Under the pieces are notes generated by a model. It was not told where the DNA came from. It saw only the letters and a list, made by a program, of their open reading frames with translations, and did no database searches. This document shows, one piece after another, positions 10,884 through 22,438 of a stretch of 64,000 nucleotides of DNA (the first letter of the stretch is position 1; every line of letters starts with the position of its first letter). Source of the DNA: Sweltsa coloradensis (lineage: Eukaryota; Arthropoda; Insecta; Plecoptera; Chloroperlidae); the NCBI GenBank assembly GCA_024449915.1, contig JAMZAV010001463.1, forward strand, positions 1-64,000, written 5' to 3'. The translations under genes were made by a program, and so were the position numbers.

Positions 10884-11165
10884 GATATTTTAACATAATG
10901 TTACACTATTTAAACTCACCTACAGTATTTTTTCACGATTTTAAATGACGAAAACATCCTATTCCTACATTGAGAGCTGTGTGTATACACACGCCCACTT
11001 GTAGGCCTAGAAATGAACGAACTCATGACAAGCTGATGCTCCATCATCACGTATATTTAACAATCTTACCATTTTTTTATTTCATTTATAGATAGTTTAA
11101 ATATAATCTTATACTATTTAAACGTCCCCTACAATATTTTTTCCCCGATTAAACCGACGAAACAT
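10884..11165. repeat. ~200-bp tandem repeat, right part
   Basis: It resumes with TAACATAATGTTACACTATTT and carries the TACACACGCCCACTT, TAGGCCTAG and CATCATCAC words. It continues the array left at 6716; a few bases (equivalent to TCATTCATAGATAG) are missing at the junction. Confidence 0.75.
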
Positions 11166-12100
11166 CCTACCCTACTCCGGGTTGCTACTTAAAAATGTTA
11201 TGTCCCTAATTTTAAATTTTTAATATTTTCATTACCTTGTTACATGGGGGGACTTTCTGAAATTTTAAGTCGGTTCCAATGCCCTTGGACGAGTTACATG
11301 TCAAGTACCCAACTAGAACTAAACTGACATTCGGTCCCACGAGCCATCTTAGGGCGTTTGCTAAAAACATCACTTTTTACAAAAACCTATTTCATGTCTT
11401 TTCGAAAATAGGGTGTTTAAAAGGCAGGCCTAGGCGGTATGATCTACATTTAAAGTTGGACCCCAACGAACGAAGTTAAAAATAATAAACATTTTAAAAT
11501 TTATTTTGACATTTGAAATTTAGGCTGCTGTTTTCAGTTGGTTCCCTTCAGGAACCCTTTTTTACATGTGAGTTCAGTACGGTCTTCCAGAGGTAGCACT
11601 TTTCGTCGGCCCGCCCCAAAAACCGGTACTGTACGGTTTTTACGTGTTTCTGACTAGGCCTAAAATAAAAAAACCGTAGGCCTACCAAACCGTCCCAGCC
11701 CTCCATGTAAAAAGGCTATTAACTTTTTCCACTAGGATGTAAGAATGGCTACAGATTTTCCCCACTAGACTTCCAAACCATTCATAAATAGGGGGTTTAA
11801 TTGTGTCTTTATTGAGTTTTAATCAGTCGTGATCCTTGCAATGCTAGGAAAAAAATACTTATAAGCGGCCCTATCTAAATTAATGCTACTCCGGCGGGTT
11901 TCGCGCTTCGCTCACCAGATGTAGGCCTAAGCCCTTTGCTTTTTAAAACCCAATAGGGGAACCCAAGGGGCGTTGTGGTTCTTCCGGTCAGCGTGGTATA
12001 GGCGATTAACCCGTGCTCAATTTTCGTAACGATAGCGCGAGAACCCTACCACGGGCCGGAATTTTATTTAAGGCCCCACTGTAAGGAACTATAATCTTTC
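11166..12100. other. Unassigned intergenic DNA
   Basis: No repeat family or gene was recognised. There is an ACCGGTACTGTACGGTTTT inverted motif near 11630, and TAGGCCTA words recur. The open frame at 11279-11479 shows no family resemblance. Confidence 0.35.
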
Positions 12101-12179
12101 CTCTTGCTGGGTAAACTAATAGTACAGGTGTTTATCATGAACCCCCAATAAAACGGCAAAAAATATAGGGAAAGGTTTT

Positions 12180-13110
12180 ACAAGGCAAAAATGTTCATAA
12201 GTCAAAGAAAGCGTACAAAGGGGACCACGAAAAAAATCCCTTGGGTCAAAAAGGCGGCCATGAAGAATAGGCCTATTATTTAATTTTTTTGAGTTTAAAA
12301 AAAAGTAAATAACGTTAGGAAAGGGGCACAAAGGGAAAAAAAAATTTTTAGGTGTTAAAATGGTATACAATGGGGGGGGCCTAAAAAAAGACCACACGAT
12401 TCAAAATGGCCGCCAGTTTGAAAAATATGTATTATTTTACTTTTTGGAATATAAAATACTGAAAATAAAAAAAAAGGTGCCACTTAGCACTAGGCTCTTC
12501 TTAAGATTTTAGAAAATTTACAGAGGGGGGGCCAAAAAAAAAAAATTTTCTTTCAATTCAAAAGGCGGCCAGAATGACAAGGTGTATCAACTATCTTTTG
12601 ATTTTTAATGTAAAAAGGGGGAAAAACTAATGAATGGAAGGCGTCCTTTGGGGAAAAACTTTTTTTTGAGATGCAAAGAATTTTTACAGGGGGGACCCAA
12701 CCCAAAATACCCTTACGACCCAAATGGCCCCCCAGGGAATTACAATTGAAATACATTTATTTCTACAATTTTAAATGTTAACAGACGGAAAAATAATGAT
12801 AGGAAGGTTGCCTTTGGCAAAAATACTCCCCAAGATGGGTGTTTTTTTTAAACATTTGGGGGGGAACCCAAAAAAAAATTTTTCATTAACGATTCAAAAA
12901 GGTCCCCCCATGTTTTTTTAAATGTTTATGGGTTTCCTATTTCGAATTTTTAACAGATGGCAAATGATAAAAGGGGCCCACTTGGCAAAAACTTTTTTCA
13001 AATTTTTTTTTAGGGTTTTAAAAGGTGGGGGAGCCCAAGAAAAAAATCCCTTAAAATTAAAAATGGCCGCCAGGGTTTAAAAAATTTTGTTTTTTTCCCT
13101 ATATTTTTTT
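12180..13110 (+). repeat. ~160-bp tandem array with GGCCGCC word, left arm
   Basis: The motif TTCAAAATGGCCGCCAG or a worn form recurs near 12251, 12407, 12564, 12724, 12902 and 13065, spaced 156-178 bp. Between these are TTTTTAAT, a GG(C/T)GCCACTT-like word and long G or A runs. This array is unrelated in sequence to the ~160-bp core repeats of families B and C. Confidence 0.72.
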
Positions 13111-13361
13111 TGATAACTTTAATAAGTTTTTTGAAATGAAAAAAAGGGACATCTATTAGATTTCTAAGAAATGGATTATTTGGGGCACCTCTTCCTTACT
13201 TTTTTGTTATATTTTTAATTGACTTTGGTTCATCCTCGGGAAAAACAAAATATGGGGACAATTATATATATATATTAAAAGGCTGAACATAGCTGTCGAG
13301 ATGAAAAAAAACCACCCAAAAATTTAAAATTTAAACTACCTTTAAACTTTTTTTAAAAGTC

Positions 13362-13813
13362 TTAAAAACTTTCAAAGGAACGGGGTTTTTCCTGGGGGTT
13401 ACAGCATTCAGTGGGGGCATTTAAACATAAAATGCACGGGAAACCCCAATCCCGGAAATCTTTGCATGAGCATGAGTGATGCATCCTTTCTATCACGCCC
13501 CTTTTGAAAAAGCTCTCTGCAGCAGTCCCATATCCCCGGGGCAGTGCCCTTTTTTGGATCCCAAACCCCCAACCATTAAAGAACCTTCCCCATTTTAGGT
13601 ATGAAGAAAATTGGCGTTTTAAAAATATTAGCCATCCCCAAAAAGTCCTCCTTGATTTAGGGAGCACGCTGAATGTGAATCTGCAGTGCGTTTTGAGTGG
13701 GAGGAAGGCTGCAACACTTTTGGGTTTTCCCCCCCCCATTTGAAAAGGGATTTTCCTTGCTTCATTGACTTTTTCCCACATTCCCGTGTGTGCGTCGTAC
13801 AAAGAACAACCAA
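13362..13813 (-). pseudogene. Decayed tesmin/TSO1-like CXC-domain protein fragment, left copy
   Basis: On the minus strand one frame reads MYDAHTGMWEKVNEARKIPF, then LPLKTHCRF, then WGRFFNGWGFGIQKRALPRG, then AAESFFKRG and HHSCSCKDF. This order (YD..VNEAR..LF, P.K..L..H, the WGW-type box, the LP..S.F/CREL box, then CxCK) matches an invertebrate protein family with a C-terminal CXC (tesmin/TSO1-like) zinc-binding domain, as I know it. Most CXC cysteines are lost or shifted, and at least two frames are needed. It is a pseudogene or a fragment of a domesticated or mobile gene. An inverted copy sits at 14295-14750. Confidence 0.55.
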
Positions 13814-13880
13814 AAAAGTTCTAAGACGTTTTAGTGGTTTTGGAAACGTTCTGCAACGGGCAAAAAAAATTTTATTTTAA

Positions 13881-14229
13881 AACTGATGTGCCCTTTAATT
13901 TGAAAGATTTCCCTACTTTTTCCCAAGCATTTTTCCCTTCCCTTTTTTGGGGGAAGGAGGGTTTCATGAAACCCTTTACGTGACCAATTTGGGGGCCATC
14001 AGCCCCCTTCAAGAGAATCACATGAAATACCAGGGAATGGTGGCCTCAGATTTTTAGATTATATGATGAAGGAAAAACCCCGTTGGTCACGATTTTGCAA
14101 AATCAAACTTTTGTCCAGCTTTATTTGCGAGGGTGGGGAAAACAAATTTTCTTGTTTTGTGGGATTGTGAAAAAATCGTTTCCCTTTTCCAAGTAATGGT
14201 TTAATAAAAAAGAACAAAAACAAGTACAA
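13881..14229. other. Spacer of the large inverted repeat
   Basis: It contains GGGGGAAGGAGGG and GGGGGCCATCAGCCCCC-type runs. No counterpart elsewhere in the window and no gene were seen. Confidence 0.4.
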
Positions 14230-14294
14230 ACAAAAAAGAAATTTCCCGTCCGTTTGCAGAACGTTTTCCAAAAAACCCCTCAAGACGTCTTAGA

Positions 14295-14755
14295 ACATTT
14301 TGTTGTTTTTTTGTACGACCCCACAAAAGGGTGTTTTTGAAAAATCAATGAAGCAAGGAAAAACCTTTTTTTCATCGAAAAAACAAAAATTTGGGCCGTC
14401 TTTTTCCTTTTTAAGACGCAAATCCAGCTTCACATTTAGTGTAAATGGGTTATCAAGGAGGACATTTTGGGGAAGTCTTTATACTTTTACGCCAATTTCT
14501 TCATCACCTAAATAATGGGGATGGGTTTTTGAAAGGTTTGGAAAGGGTTTTTTCCCTCCAAAATGGCAGACTGCCGGGATATGGGGGCTTTTCTGCAGAG
14601 AGTTTTTTCAAGTGCTCGTGTAAGAAAGGATGCATCACACATGCTCATTTCAAAAATGCCCGGCTTTTCCCCCGGGGCATTTTATGTTCCAACTGCCGAC
14701 TGAAATGGGGTTTCAAAAACCAGGTAAACCCCAGGGCTAGAAAGTTATAAAAGAC
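14295..14755 (+). pseudogene. Decayed tesmin/TSO1-like CXC-domain protein fragment, right copy
   Basis: The plus-strand pieces are EKSMKQGKTFF, then SFTFSVNG, RRTFWGSLYTFTPISSS, an N..WGWVFE-type box near 14515, KWQTAGIWG, then FKCSCKKGCITHAHF and ILCSNCRLKWG. CSCKKGC..H..F....L..ILCSNC keeps several cysteine positions of a CXC half-domain, better preserved than in the left copy. Frameshifts at about 14440-14520 and 14600 break it. The strand is opposite to 13362-13813, as expected for an inverted repeat. Confidence 0.58.
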
Positions 14756-15079
14756 TTTTTTAAAAAATTAAAGGGAAAAAAAATAATAAATCTCTTTTAT
14801 TTCTGGATGGTTTTTCTCCGTTACAGCTATATTTTACACTTTTATTTATTTTTTCCTAATTCAGTATTTCCGGGGGATGAAGACATATTTTTTATAAACA
14901 ACCTCAATTCAAAAATTTTAAAAAAAGGGAATTTAAGGGGGAAGAAGTGCTCAAATGTCCACGTCATTAGAAATTTTACGTAGGCCCCAAACAGTTTTTT
15001 TTTCACTTTTAATTTTGTTTCGGTTTTAAATTTAAAAATTTTTAAATGTTTATCATAGGAAATAGGAAACAAATGTACA

Positions 15080-16010
15080 TTTTTTAATCCCTAGCGGCCA
15101 TTTTGAATTGTTAAGGGGTATTTTTCTTTGGGTCTCCCACTGTAAAAACCCTATTTAAAAAATCTTTGAAAATGTTTTTGGGCCCAAATTGGGCCACTTT
15201 TATCATTTGCCGGTTTACATTTTGAACAGGAAAAAAAATACACATTTAAAAATCCTGGCACCATTTTGAACCGAAGTGAAAATTTTTCTTGGCTCCCCAC
15301 ATAAAACCCTACACAACATCTTGGAGAATTTTTGCCCCAAATGGCCCTTTTTATCATTTTTTTTACCGGGCGGTTTAAAATTCGGGGAAATTGGGTATAA
15401 TAAGGTACGCAAAATTGTAATTCGTTTCGGGCCCTTTTGGAAACGTAAGTTCTGTTTTGCTTGGCTCCCCCTCTTTAAACCTTCATTTTCATTTTAAAAA
15501 AAAGTTTTGCCAAGGGCACCTTCCTACATTATTTGGCCCCCCCTTTTTTTCATTAAAATCAGAAGATAATTTGATAACCCTTTTCCCTTTTATGGGGGCC
15601 CCCATTTTGAATTGGAAAAAGGTATTGTTCTTGGGTCCCCCCCTTGTAAATTTTTTTAATTTTTCTTAAAAGGAGCCCCTTGGGGCCAAGTGGGGGACCC
15701 TTTTTTTTCATTAATTTTCAGTATGTTTATATTCCCAAAAATTTAAAAAAAAAACCCTATTTTTCAAACATTGGCGGCCATTTTGAATCGTAGGGTCATT
15801 TTTAATTTGGGTCCCCCAAATGTAAACCATTTTTTAAAATCTTTAAAAACATTTTTCTGCCATGTAGCACCTTTCTAAAACATTATTTTCCGTCTTTTTA
15901 CAAATCAAAATGGGAAAATAAATAGGCCATTTATTTATGGGCCCCCATTTTTAAATTTCCCAAGGGGGCATTTTTCGTTGGGGCCCCCCTTCCCGTTTTT
16001 CGGGGTTTTT
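15080..16010 (-). repeat. ~160-170-bp tandem array with GGCGGCCATTTTGAA word, right arm
   Basis: The inverted word (GGCGGCCATTTTGAATTG or a worn form) recurs near 15093, 15259, 15430, 15600, 15775 and 15942, spaced 166-175 bp. It mirrors the left-arm array. Long C, G, A and T runs are frequent, which may reflect consensus errors as well as decay. Confidence 0.72.
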
Positions 16011-16020
16011 TTTGACCTTT

Positions 16021-16760
16021 TGAACATTTTTGCCAGGTGAAAAATTCCTAATATTTTTTTGCCGTTTTATTTTGTGAACAACCCAGACTAAAACTCTGCT
16101 CTATCACAAATATTTAAAGAAATTTTTTTTTGGTTGGAAATGGGAAATCTACATTTTCACTGTTGCCAAACCTTCCAAAAAACTTTTTGGGAAAAAAACC
16201 GGTTTTAAAAAATTTTGTCCGTGGCCTTCCCGCAAATTTTGGTATCCCCAAATTTCTTTTTGGCTTAAATTGAGGTCCACGGGGTTGTACTAAAAATTAA
16301 AACTAACTTTAAAAAAAAATCCTTCAATGTGCCAGCAAAAACTTGAATGCGAAGTACATTGAGCAACCATGGACAGGCGCGTGGTATGCGAGGATGCCAC
16401 AGCTGCACACAACATGGCTGCGTCTCGCTTAGGTTGCCGCTCAGTCAGAGTACATTTGCGACAGCGTGCAAACATGGGTCCATTTAACTCATAATAGTTT
16501 GAATTTAGGAAGCGTCATCGAGCAAAGAAGGATTCCATCATCTTCTTCACAAAATTATGTATCTTGTGATGTAATTGTTTAGATTTCTTTTGCGCGAGTC
16601 AAAAGATACGGCGAATTACATTTTCGTACCATGCTAATTCTTATGGGCGCTGAGACCAGAGAGAACCAATTTCCTTCCCGCCTTCAAAACTTAGGTTCCC
16701 TATAGTGTACCTAGAGTGCCTACTCCCATCATCTGCCGAGTATGGGCCGCATCGGCAATT
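16021..16760. other. Unassigned intergenic DNA
   Basis: This is a moderately GC-richer patch (16320-16480) with no recognised family. The open frame 16290-16475 on the minus strand is short and unsupported. Confidence 0.35.
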
Positions 16761-16765
16761 TACTA

Positions 16766-16797
16766 ACTAATTTAATTTAATTTAATTTAATTTAATA
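16766..16797. repeat. (TTTAA)n microsatellite
   Basis: About six perfect TTTAA units. Confidence 0.9.
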
Positions 16798-16967
16798 CTA
16801 ACTAATTAACAGTATATACTATTCCAATTTCTTGATTTGAACGAGCAAAGATGTCTTCTGAGTGTGGCATGGCAGCGCGGAATTCAAACTGGCGGTTGTA
16901 GTTTTTACGAACTAAACAGTAGGCCTATATTTATCGGCTTGGATACTGATCTTATTAATGTGAATCA

Positions 16968-17185
16968 TCTCACTTACCCTCTGAGATTAATATAATGGAA
17001 AATAAGACTGAGGGTAAACCAGCCATAGGGCTCACTTACCCCTCTGAGATAAATATAATGGAAAATAAGACTGAGGGTGAACCAACCCTAGGGCTCACTA
17101 CCCTCTGAAGATAATATAATTGGAAAATTAACTGAGGTGGGGGGGGGGGGGGGTAACCAGCCCACTTACCCCTAAGAGATAAAGC
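16968..17185. repeat. ~68-bp tandem repeat with poly-G
   Basis: Three and a half units of CTTACCCCTCTGAGATAA..ATGGAAAATAAGACTGAGGG-type sequence. The third unit contains a ~17-base G run (about 17138-17154). A diverged further copy lies at about 18310-18400. Confidence 0.82.
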
Positions 17186-18309
17186 TATTCGGCATGCTTG
17201 TTTGAAAGGATTTTGGTTTAAATGGAAGGATTGACAAGCAATCATGTAAATGGTATATCCTCTTTTGTGCAATCATTGCTTGACATCGTCGGTTTGTCCC
17301 GCGCTCGGTTGCACTTGGGCTAGTATGACTGACAAGTGACACACCCATTATACCGCCCATGATTGAGTTATATGCGAAATATAAACGAAATTCAAATTGT
17401 TTACTGTAATTAAAAACAAAAACTGTGATCAACGTTATTGTGAATAAAAGAGTGATAATAGGGTATCCTAAATGTGTTGTATCAGGAATTAATACCAAAA
17501 CTTCCTCGAAATCTTTATATTATTGATTATGCTAAAAATATAATTATTCGTTATGTTTGATTTCAAACCCAACATCTTGTGAATGCAACGAAATGATATT
17601 TGTCATAGTTAGTTATTCGCGGAAAAACGAAACGTTTTTTATGGTAGCAAATTTTATATATCGCTACAAAATTAATACCGTTTCGCAATATTGGAGCGTC
17701 TCATTTTGAGATGAAATAAAAACTAGGGTAGTAATGATATAGTTAAATAATCGGCATTTACGCTGAAATTGAGGATGTGAATGAGTCTCGTCCGCCGATT
17801 CTTTGAAAAACACTAGGTGCTTAAGCTTTTTTTGACTAATACAGCACGGTCCAGGTTTTTTCCGCGAAATGGATCTTTTAACATGCCTCATTTAAAGAAG
17901 ACTGTATCCGTATTTACTAGAAAAACATTCAGTTGTCCTTTCTTGAGGGTATTGAGATTTCTGTTTGAAAACTTATAGTTTGGTCGTGAGCCACAAATAT
18001 CGGTGGCTCTTGCCAATGTCGCTCTCGTGTTTACGTCAACATGGTCCGTTCACCCCCCCGTTAACCCAAAATATTTTTTTATTTATTAATAAATTATAAT
18101 TATAACATTATATATGACAGTTATTATAGTTTTAACCTTAGCACCTGTATGCGATAGCGCACGGAAAGCGTGGCGCGTTGCACATTCATGTCAACCATTT
18201 GCTATGCTTCAGCTCCTTATGGCATTGTGTGGCTAATAGCTGACCCAGATTCTGATCTATTCACGGGGGGGGCCCACATTCTTTCCAAAACCCCGGCTGC
18301 TGTTTACTT
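17186..18309. other. Low-copy AT-rich DNA
   Basis: No family was recognised. Open frames here (such as 17172-17498 and 17664-17891, minus) show no domain or compositional sign of coding. Confidence 0.35.
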
Positions 18310-18400
18310 CCACGGATGAATGTAACATAAGGAAAATAAGCCTGAGGGTCAACAGTTCTACGGGTCACTTATCCCTTGAGATAAATGTAATGCGAGAAAA
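18310..18400. repeat. Isolated diverged copy of the 68-bp unit
   Basis: GTAACATAAGGAAAATAAGC, CTGAGGGTCAACAG and CACTTATCCCTTGAGATAA match the unit at 16968-17185. Confidence 0.65.
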
Positions 18401-18434
18401 ATAATGTGTAATGAAATGTGTTATATTTTAAATT

Positions 18435-18745
18435 AAAACAATACATCTTAACATTCTGCCAGGGGAATTTCAACATTTTCTTTTTGTTTGTTAAATATGA
18501 TATTTGCCTTTCATTGTTGGGAAAATTAAGTTTTTTGTAACAAATCTAATTTCAACATATTTTAAATAAAAAAACTATAAATATCATCAAAAAAAGTGTC
18601 TGTGAATTTGTCAGAATAGAACATGTGAGCATATTAAAAAAAAGAAATTATCGTTTTTATCTTAAAAACTGTAGAAGGTAGGGAAAAAAGTCAAGCAAAT
18701 GTGCCAGAATAAAAAGTTTCTGAGATAATCGCATTGTAAGTTTAT
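18435..18745 (+). repeat. Dispersed repeat G, plus copy
   Basis: About 310 bp matches the reverse complement of about 56760-57075 along its length. Shared blocks include AAACTATAAAT, GTGAATTTGTCAGAATA, CTTAAAAACTGTAGAAG and TGAGATAA. No ends or target duplications were identified and nothing is encoded. Confidence 0.75.
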
Positions 18746-19085
18746 TTATGTTGTTTTTTGTAAATTGAGTGTAACACAAGACTAAAGGTGTAGTTTATTT
18801 ATTTAAGATGAATTCACTGTCGTTTATAACCTTTTAATTTAGGCCTTTAAAATTTACTAAATAGTTAGGAAAAACACAGCTCATGTAAACTATACAGCCC
18901 TAGATTAGGCCTAATATCAGTACCAGTAGGCCATTTTTTTCCATGAAAATAGCAGGCAGAGCGTTTAAGAAAAAAAAATCATTTAATGCTTTTAGCATAT
19001 ATTAGCATAAAATAAATTTATGTAAATTTAACATTTTAAAAAAATATTTATTTATTTATGTTATAACGACTTGCAGGAGAAGAAA
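18746..19085. other. AT-rich intergenic DNA
   Basis: No feature recognised. Confidence 0.35.
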
Positions 19086-19089
19086 ACGT

Positions 19090-20910
19090 TATGGAAAAAT
19101 TATTTTGAGAGTTTGAGGATAAGGAAACGAAGACCAGTCGCACAAAAGTATTACCGATGATAGCTCTAGTGAAGCAGGAGAAGACGAAGTATAGATGAGG
19201 AAGAAAAGAAGCCTCAGAAGCGGCAAGCTAAATTAGCACTGAGGAAATGAAAAACGGGAAGGCACCGGGGGATGGTTTGTAGTGTAGATGTTGATTAATG
19301 GCGCAGAAAGACGAGGGAAGTACTGGATTTCAGGAGTGTGACTGCAGCTTGGAGATATAAAAAGATTCCAAAGGATGGGAAAGGCGTGTTATAGTACCAA
19401 TATATAAAAAAGGTGAAAACAAACAGTGGGGTAATCATAGAGGCTGCGCTGTCACTCTACTTTGCCAACGTGCAAAGCTGTAGAAAAATTGCCTACAAAA
19501 GAGAATGAAGAAAAGTGTAGAAAGAGGCTTGACGGGAGGAGCAACATAGTTTCAGAAGTGGACGCGTCAACCATGGACTTGATTTTCTCAAAAAAGACAG
19601 CTCAGGGAGAGAGAAGGGAAAAAGGGGGAGGAGGTTATGGATGGTTTTTCTGGATGTTACAAAGGCATACGACAGGAATGCCCAGAGAGAGAGAGAGAGT
19701 TTGGAAGCCTCCGTAAAAAAGAAGATTGATATAAGATTGTGCGAAAGAAAAGAGGGCAGATTATGTTTTATGTGAAGAATGTGAGTTGCGTGGAGAAACT
19801 AAGGATGGCAGAGAACGGATTGGTTTGAAGTCAGGAAAGTCTAAGAAAGGAGTGTCACGTCCCGATGCTCTTCAATATAGTATACTTCGACGAGATATTG
19901 AGGATTAGTGGAGAGAGAGGGGCCAGAGTTCGTCCAGAACCTTAATAATTGCTGACGAATAATTAATGGGGGAAGTCTATGGAAGAGAAACAATCACAAG
20001 TGGAGAAAAATGGACATGAATGTATGAAGAATTTGATAGAGATAAGCATTGACAAGAGGGAAGTGATGGTTATGGGGAAGAAGAAGAGGTCTGGGAATAG
20101 GTAAAAAGATTGCCCGTAATTCGAGGAGAAGAACTAGGCAGAGCCACATATGTTTAAATACCTGGGCAGCCATAATCTCGACGATGGAAAAATAGACGCG
20201 CGAGATTGTTTTTTACAAGCGTACTGCGTATCGCAGAGAGTTTCTTCTGAAAAAGAACAGTGCCAAGGCGATGCATAACTTTTGATATACAATATCCGAA
20301 TTTTTACCGGTACTCACATGAGGGACATGGTGTTGCAGTGACATGACAGTTGGGAGGGTAAAAGAAGAAAAGCAAATCAAGCTGCGGAAATGAAATTTTT
20401 AAGGATAGTGTAATGGGAGTTACGAAGATCGATAAGATGAGGAGCCACGAAGATAAGGAAAGAACCCACTAGGAGTTGAGAGTTTAAACTCGTTAAGCTA
20501 TTTCAAAGAAAGGCTGAGGTGGTTTGAACACATGAAGAGGATGCAGAAGACAGGATTCCGAAGATGTTGTAGAACAAGCGCAGAAGAAAAAAACGAGAAA
20601 AAAGAGGGATGCCCAGATGAGATAGAAGAAAAGAAGTTGTAGCAATGGATTTGAAAAAGGAGAAAAAATGCAGCTAAGAAAAGCATTAACCAGGAAAAGA
20701 TTTTGGAAGAACGAAAAAAAAATGGCAAAAAAACTGGCGGAGGTTCCATGAGGAAGAAGACAACGGGAGGAGGAAGGAAGGGAATTAGATGACGCAGAGG
20801 AAGAAAAAGATATGGGGGAGAAGCGTCAGGCAGCAGGAGTCAAGAATGTGGTGGGAAACCTCCCACCCCCTACCCGACTTAGTTGGAAGTAGGTTCGATA
20901 TTAATGAAAT
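19090..20910 (+). pseudogene. Heavily decayed LINE reverse transcriptase (ORF2)
   Basis: Motifs in order, in shifting frames, identify a non-LTR retrotransposon: KNGKAPGD near 19255; VIVPIYKKGENKQWGNHRG near 19390-19440 (equivalent to the ..YKKGD...NYRG motif); an LRQG/LFNI-like region near 19850-19890; a KYLGS-like region near 20155; and KERLRWFEHMKRMQK near 20497-20540, which matches the LRWFGH.KRM motif of the related minus-strand fragment at 63317-63862. The 3' end near 20900 has AATAAAACTAAAGTAAA. There are many stops and indels, so this is an old copy. Confidence 0.7.
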
Positions 20911-21119
20911 AAAACTAAAGTAAACTCTAGAAAAATAATTTAAATGATATATGCCAAAATTGCTGGTTTTCAGACATTTTCAGTGAAATGTCCCCTTAAA
21001 AGATGTTTAATTGCAAGGTGTAACAAATTACCACGCCTGTAGTAATTACGTGTTTGATTATTATCAAAAATTTTATTTTCTCCAGTCTCTGGACACGATT
21101 TTGGTTTGAAAGCAAAGGC

Positions 21120-21390
21120 ACGCGTCCGAGGTACATCTAAGTGTGTGTCAAAATTTCATAGTTCTAGATGTACCGTTGTACCTGGAGGCTCTTTTTTATC
21201 CGCCAGAATTAGCCAGCCAGCCAGGCCGGAAGTTCCAACGAAGTGAGGCACTTTAAAAAAACACAGAACGTGTTATCGGATCGGGTTGATTTTTTTTGGT
21301 AGGTCATGGACCACATCATCAGGTAATTACCGAGTTTCAAGATTGTAATCTGTCGGGGCGGTGTGTGCAGTTCACTGAAAACTTCAAAAG
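21120..21390 (+). repeat. Dispersed repeat D, copy 1
   Basis: Shares with 34918-35205 the words TACATCTAAGTGTG, TTTCATAGTTCTA, GATGTACCGTT, CCAGCCAGCC, GTTATCGGATCGGG, TCATGGACCACAT and ACCGAGTTTCAAGATTGTAA. It is non-coding. The order CAGCCAGC tract, then a conserved 'GGATCGGGCTGATTTTT' box resembles the layout of families A-E. Confidence 0.72.
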
Positions 21391-21514
21391 TAAATTATTA
21401 AAATGTTTAGGAAAAGTGCGAAATTTCTTACTTTGACAGCCTCCACCCTCTTCACACTTGTTGATTTTCCCCCCTATCACAGCTAATCGAAAATCTACTT
21501 CATAATTTTTTCTT

Positions 21515-22307
21515 TTGGATGAGCGTTAACGAGGTAGCGAGCGAAGCGAAGATTTCCATTCTACTAACTGGAGAAAAAATCGGGAATGTTTTTATTCTTT
21601 TTTTCTTTTTTTCGTTAATTTGTGTCTGTCTGTTAACACGATTCCGACTAACCGATACTCTATTGCGATGAAATTTTATGGAGTCCGAAATTCGGAACTG
21701 GAACTGCACGTTTTGGAGCACAATCAAAAAAACTATATTCTCATGAAAATCGCAATTTACGATTTTTTTTCGATTAAAAAAATTCTTCGGACTTAAATAA
21801 AACCTACATGCTTTGTCCGCTTGTAATGATTTTTTTCACAGAAACCTTCATTTTTGAATTAATATATTCGTGGAAATTTGAGCATATCGAAAAATTATTT
21901 CTGTGAAAATGCGATTTTACGGATGTTTTGTATTTTTAAAATTTCTTCGGCGTATAACACCTACATGATTTATCGTATTTTAAGATTTTTTCACAGAACC
22001 TTAATTACACGAATTTATATATCGTATGTAAAATTGAGCGCAATGAAAAAAAGTATTCTCATGAAAAAGCGCAATTTCCGATTTTTTCCTATTTTTAAAT
22101 TAACTTCGACTTATAAACACCTACCGCTTATATGATGCAAAGATTTTTACAGACCCTTACATTTTATGAATTTATATTTGTGTGAAATTTGGAGCGTAAT
22201 CGACAGAATTATTTCTATGAAAAAATCGCAATTTACGCTTTTTCGTTTAAAAAAATATACGCTCATCCAACAAACGCGCCTGAAAAAGCGTTTGCGAAGC
22301 TTCCTTG
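21515..22307 (+). mobile_element. Family C Helitron-like element
   Basis: It starts TTGGATGAGCG with the GCGAGCGAAGCGAAG box, T tract and GTCTGTCTGTTAACACGAT, then about three ~160-bp core repeats. It ends GCTCATCCAACAAACGCGCC, hairpin, GAAGCTTCCTTG. The terminal CTAG has decayed to CTTG. Confidence 0.72.
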
Positions 22308-22438
22308 TTACATTGTTCTTAGTTCTTACACAAAACTAGTAGAAAAATCAAATTAAATGGAGCCCTGATGTTACTCACCTCTCAGCAAAAAATCTTACAA
22401 CAATCAATTAACTATATATAATATAAAACAACATATAT

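Larger units (their letters stand above)
12150..16020. repeat. ~4-kb imperfect inverted repeat
   Basis: The left arm (about 12150-13880) and right arm (about 14230-16020) are inverted copies. The inner parts match as DNA: GTCGTACAAAGAACAACC..GTTCTAAGACG near 13795-13830, and its inverse near 14285-14330. They also match as the same protein fragment on opposite strands. The outer parts are ~160-bp tandem arrays in opposite orientation. The spacer is about 350 bp. The arms have diverged clearly and carry many homopolymer length differences. Confidence 0.75.

Noticed and set aside
12116..12397. Hydrophobic small protein on the minus strand
   Set aside because: The frame lies in the ~160-bp GGCCGCC array and is not conserved between units.
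17138..17154. G-quadruplex or telomere-like signal
   Set aside because: It is a single uninterrupted G run within one tandem unit; the other units lack it, so slippage or a sequencing artefact is more likely.
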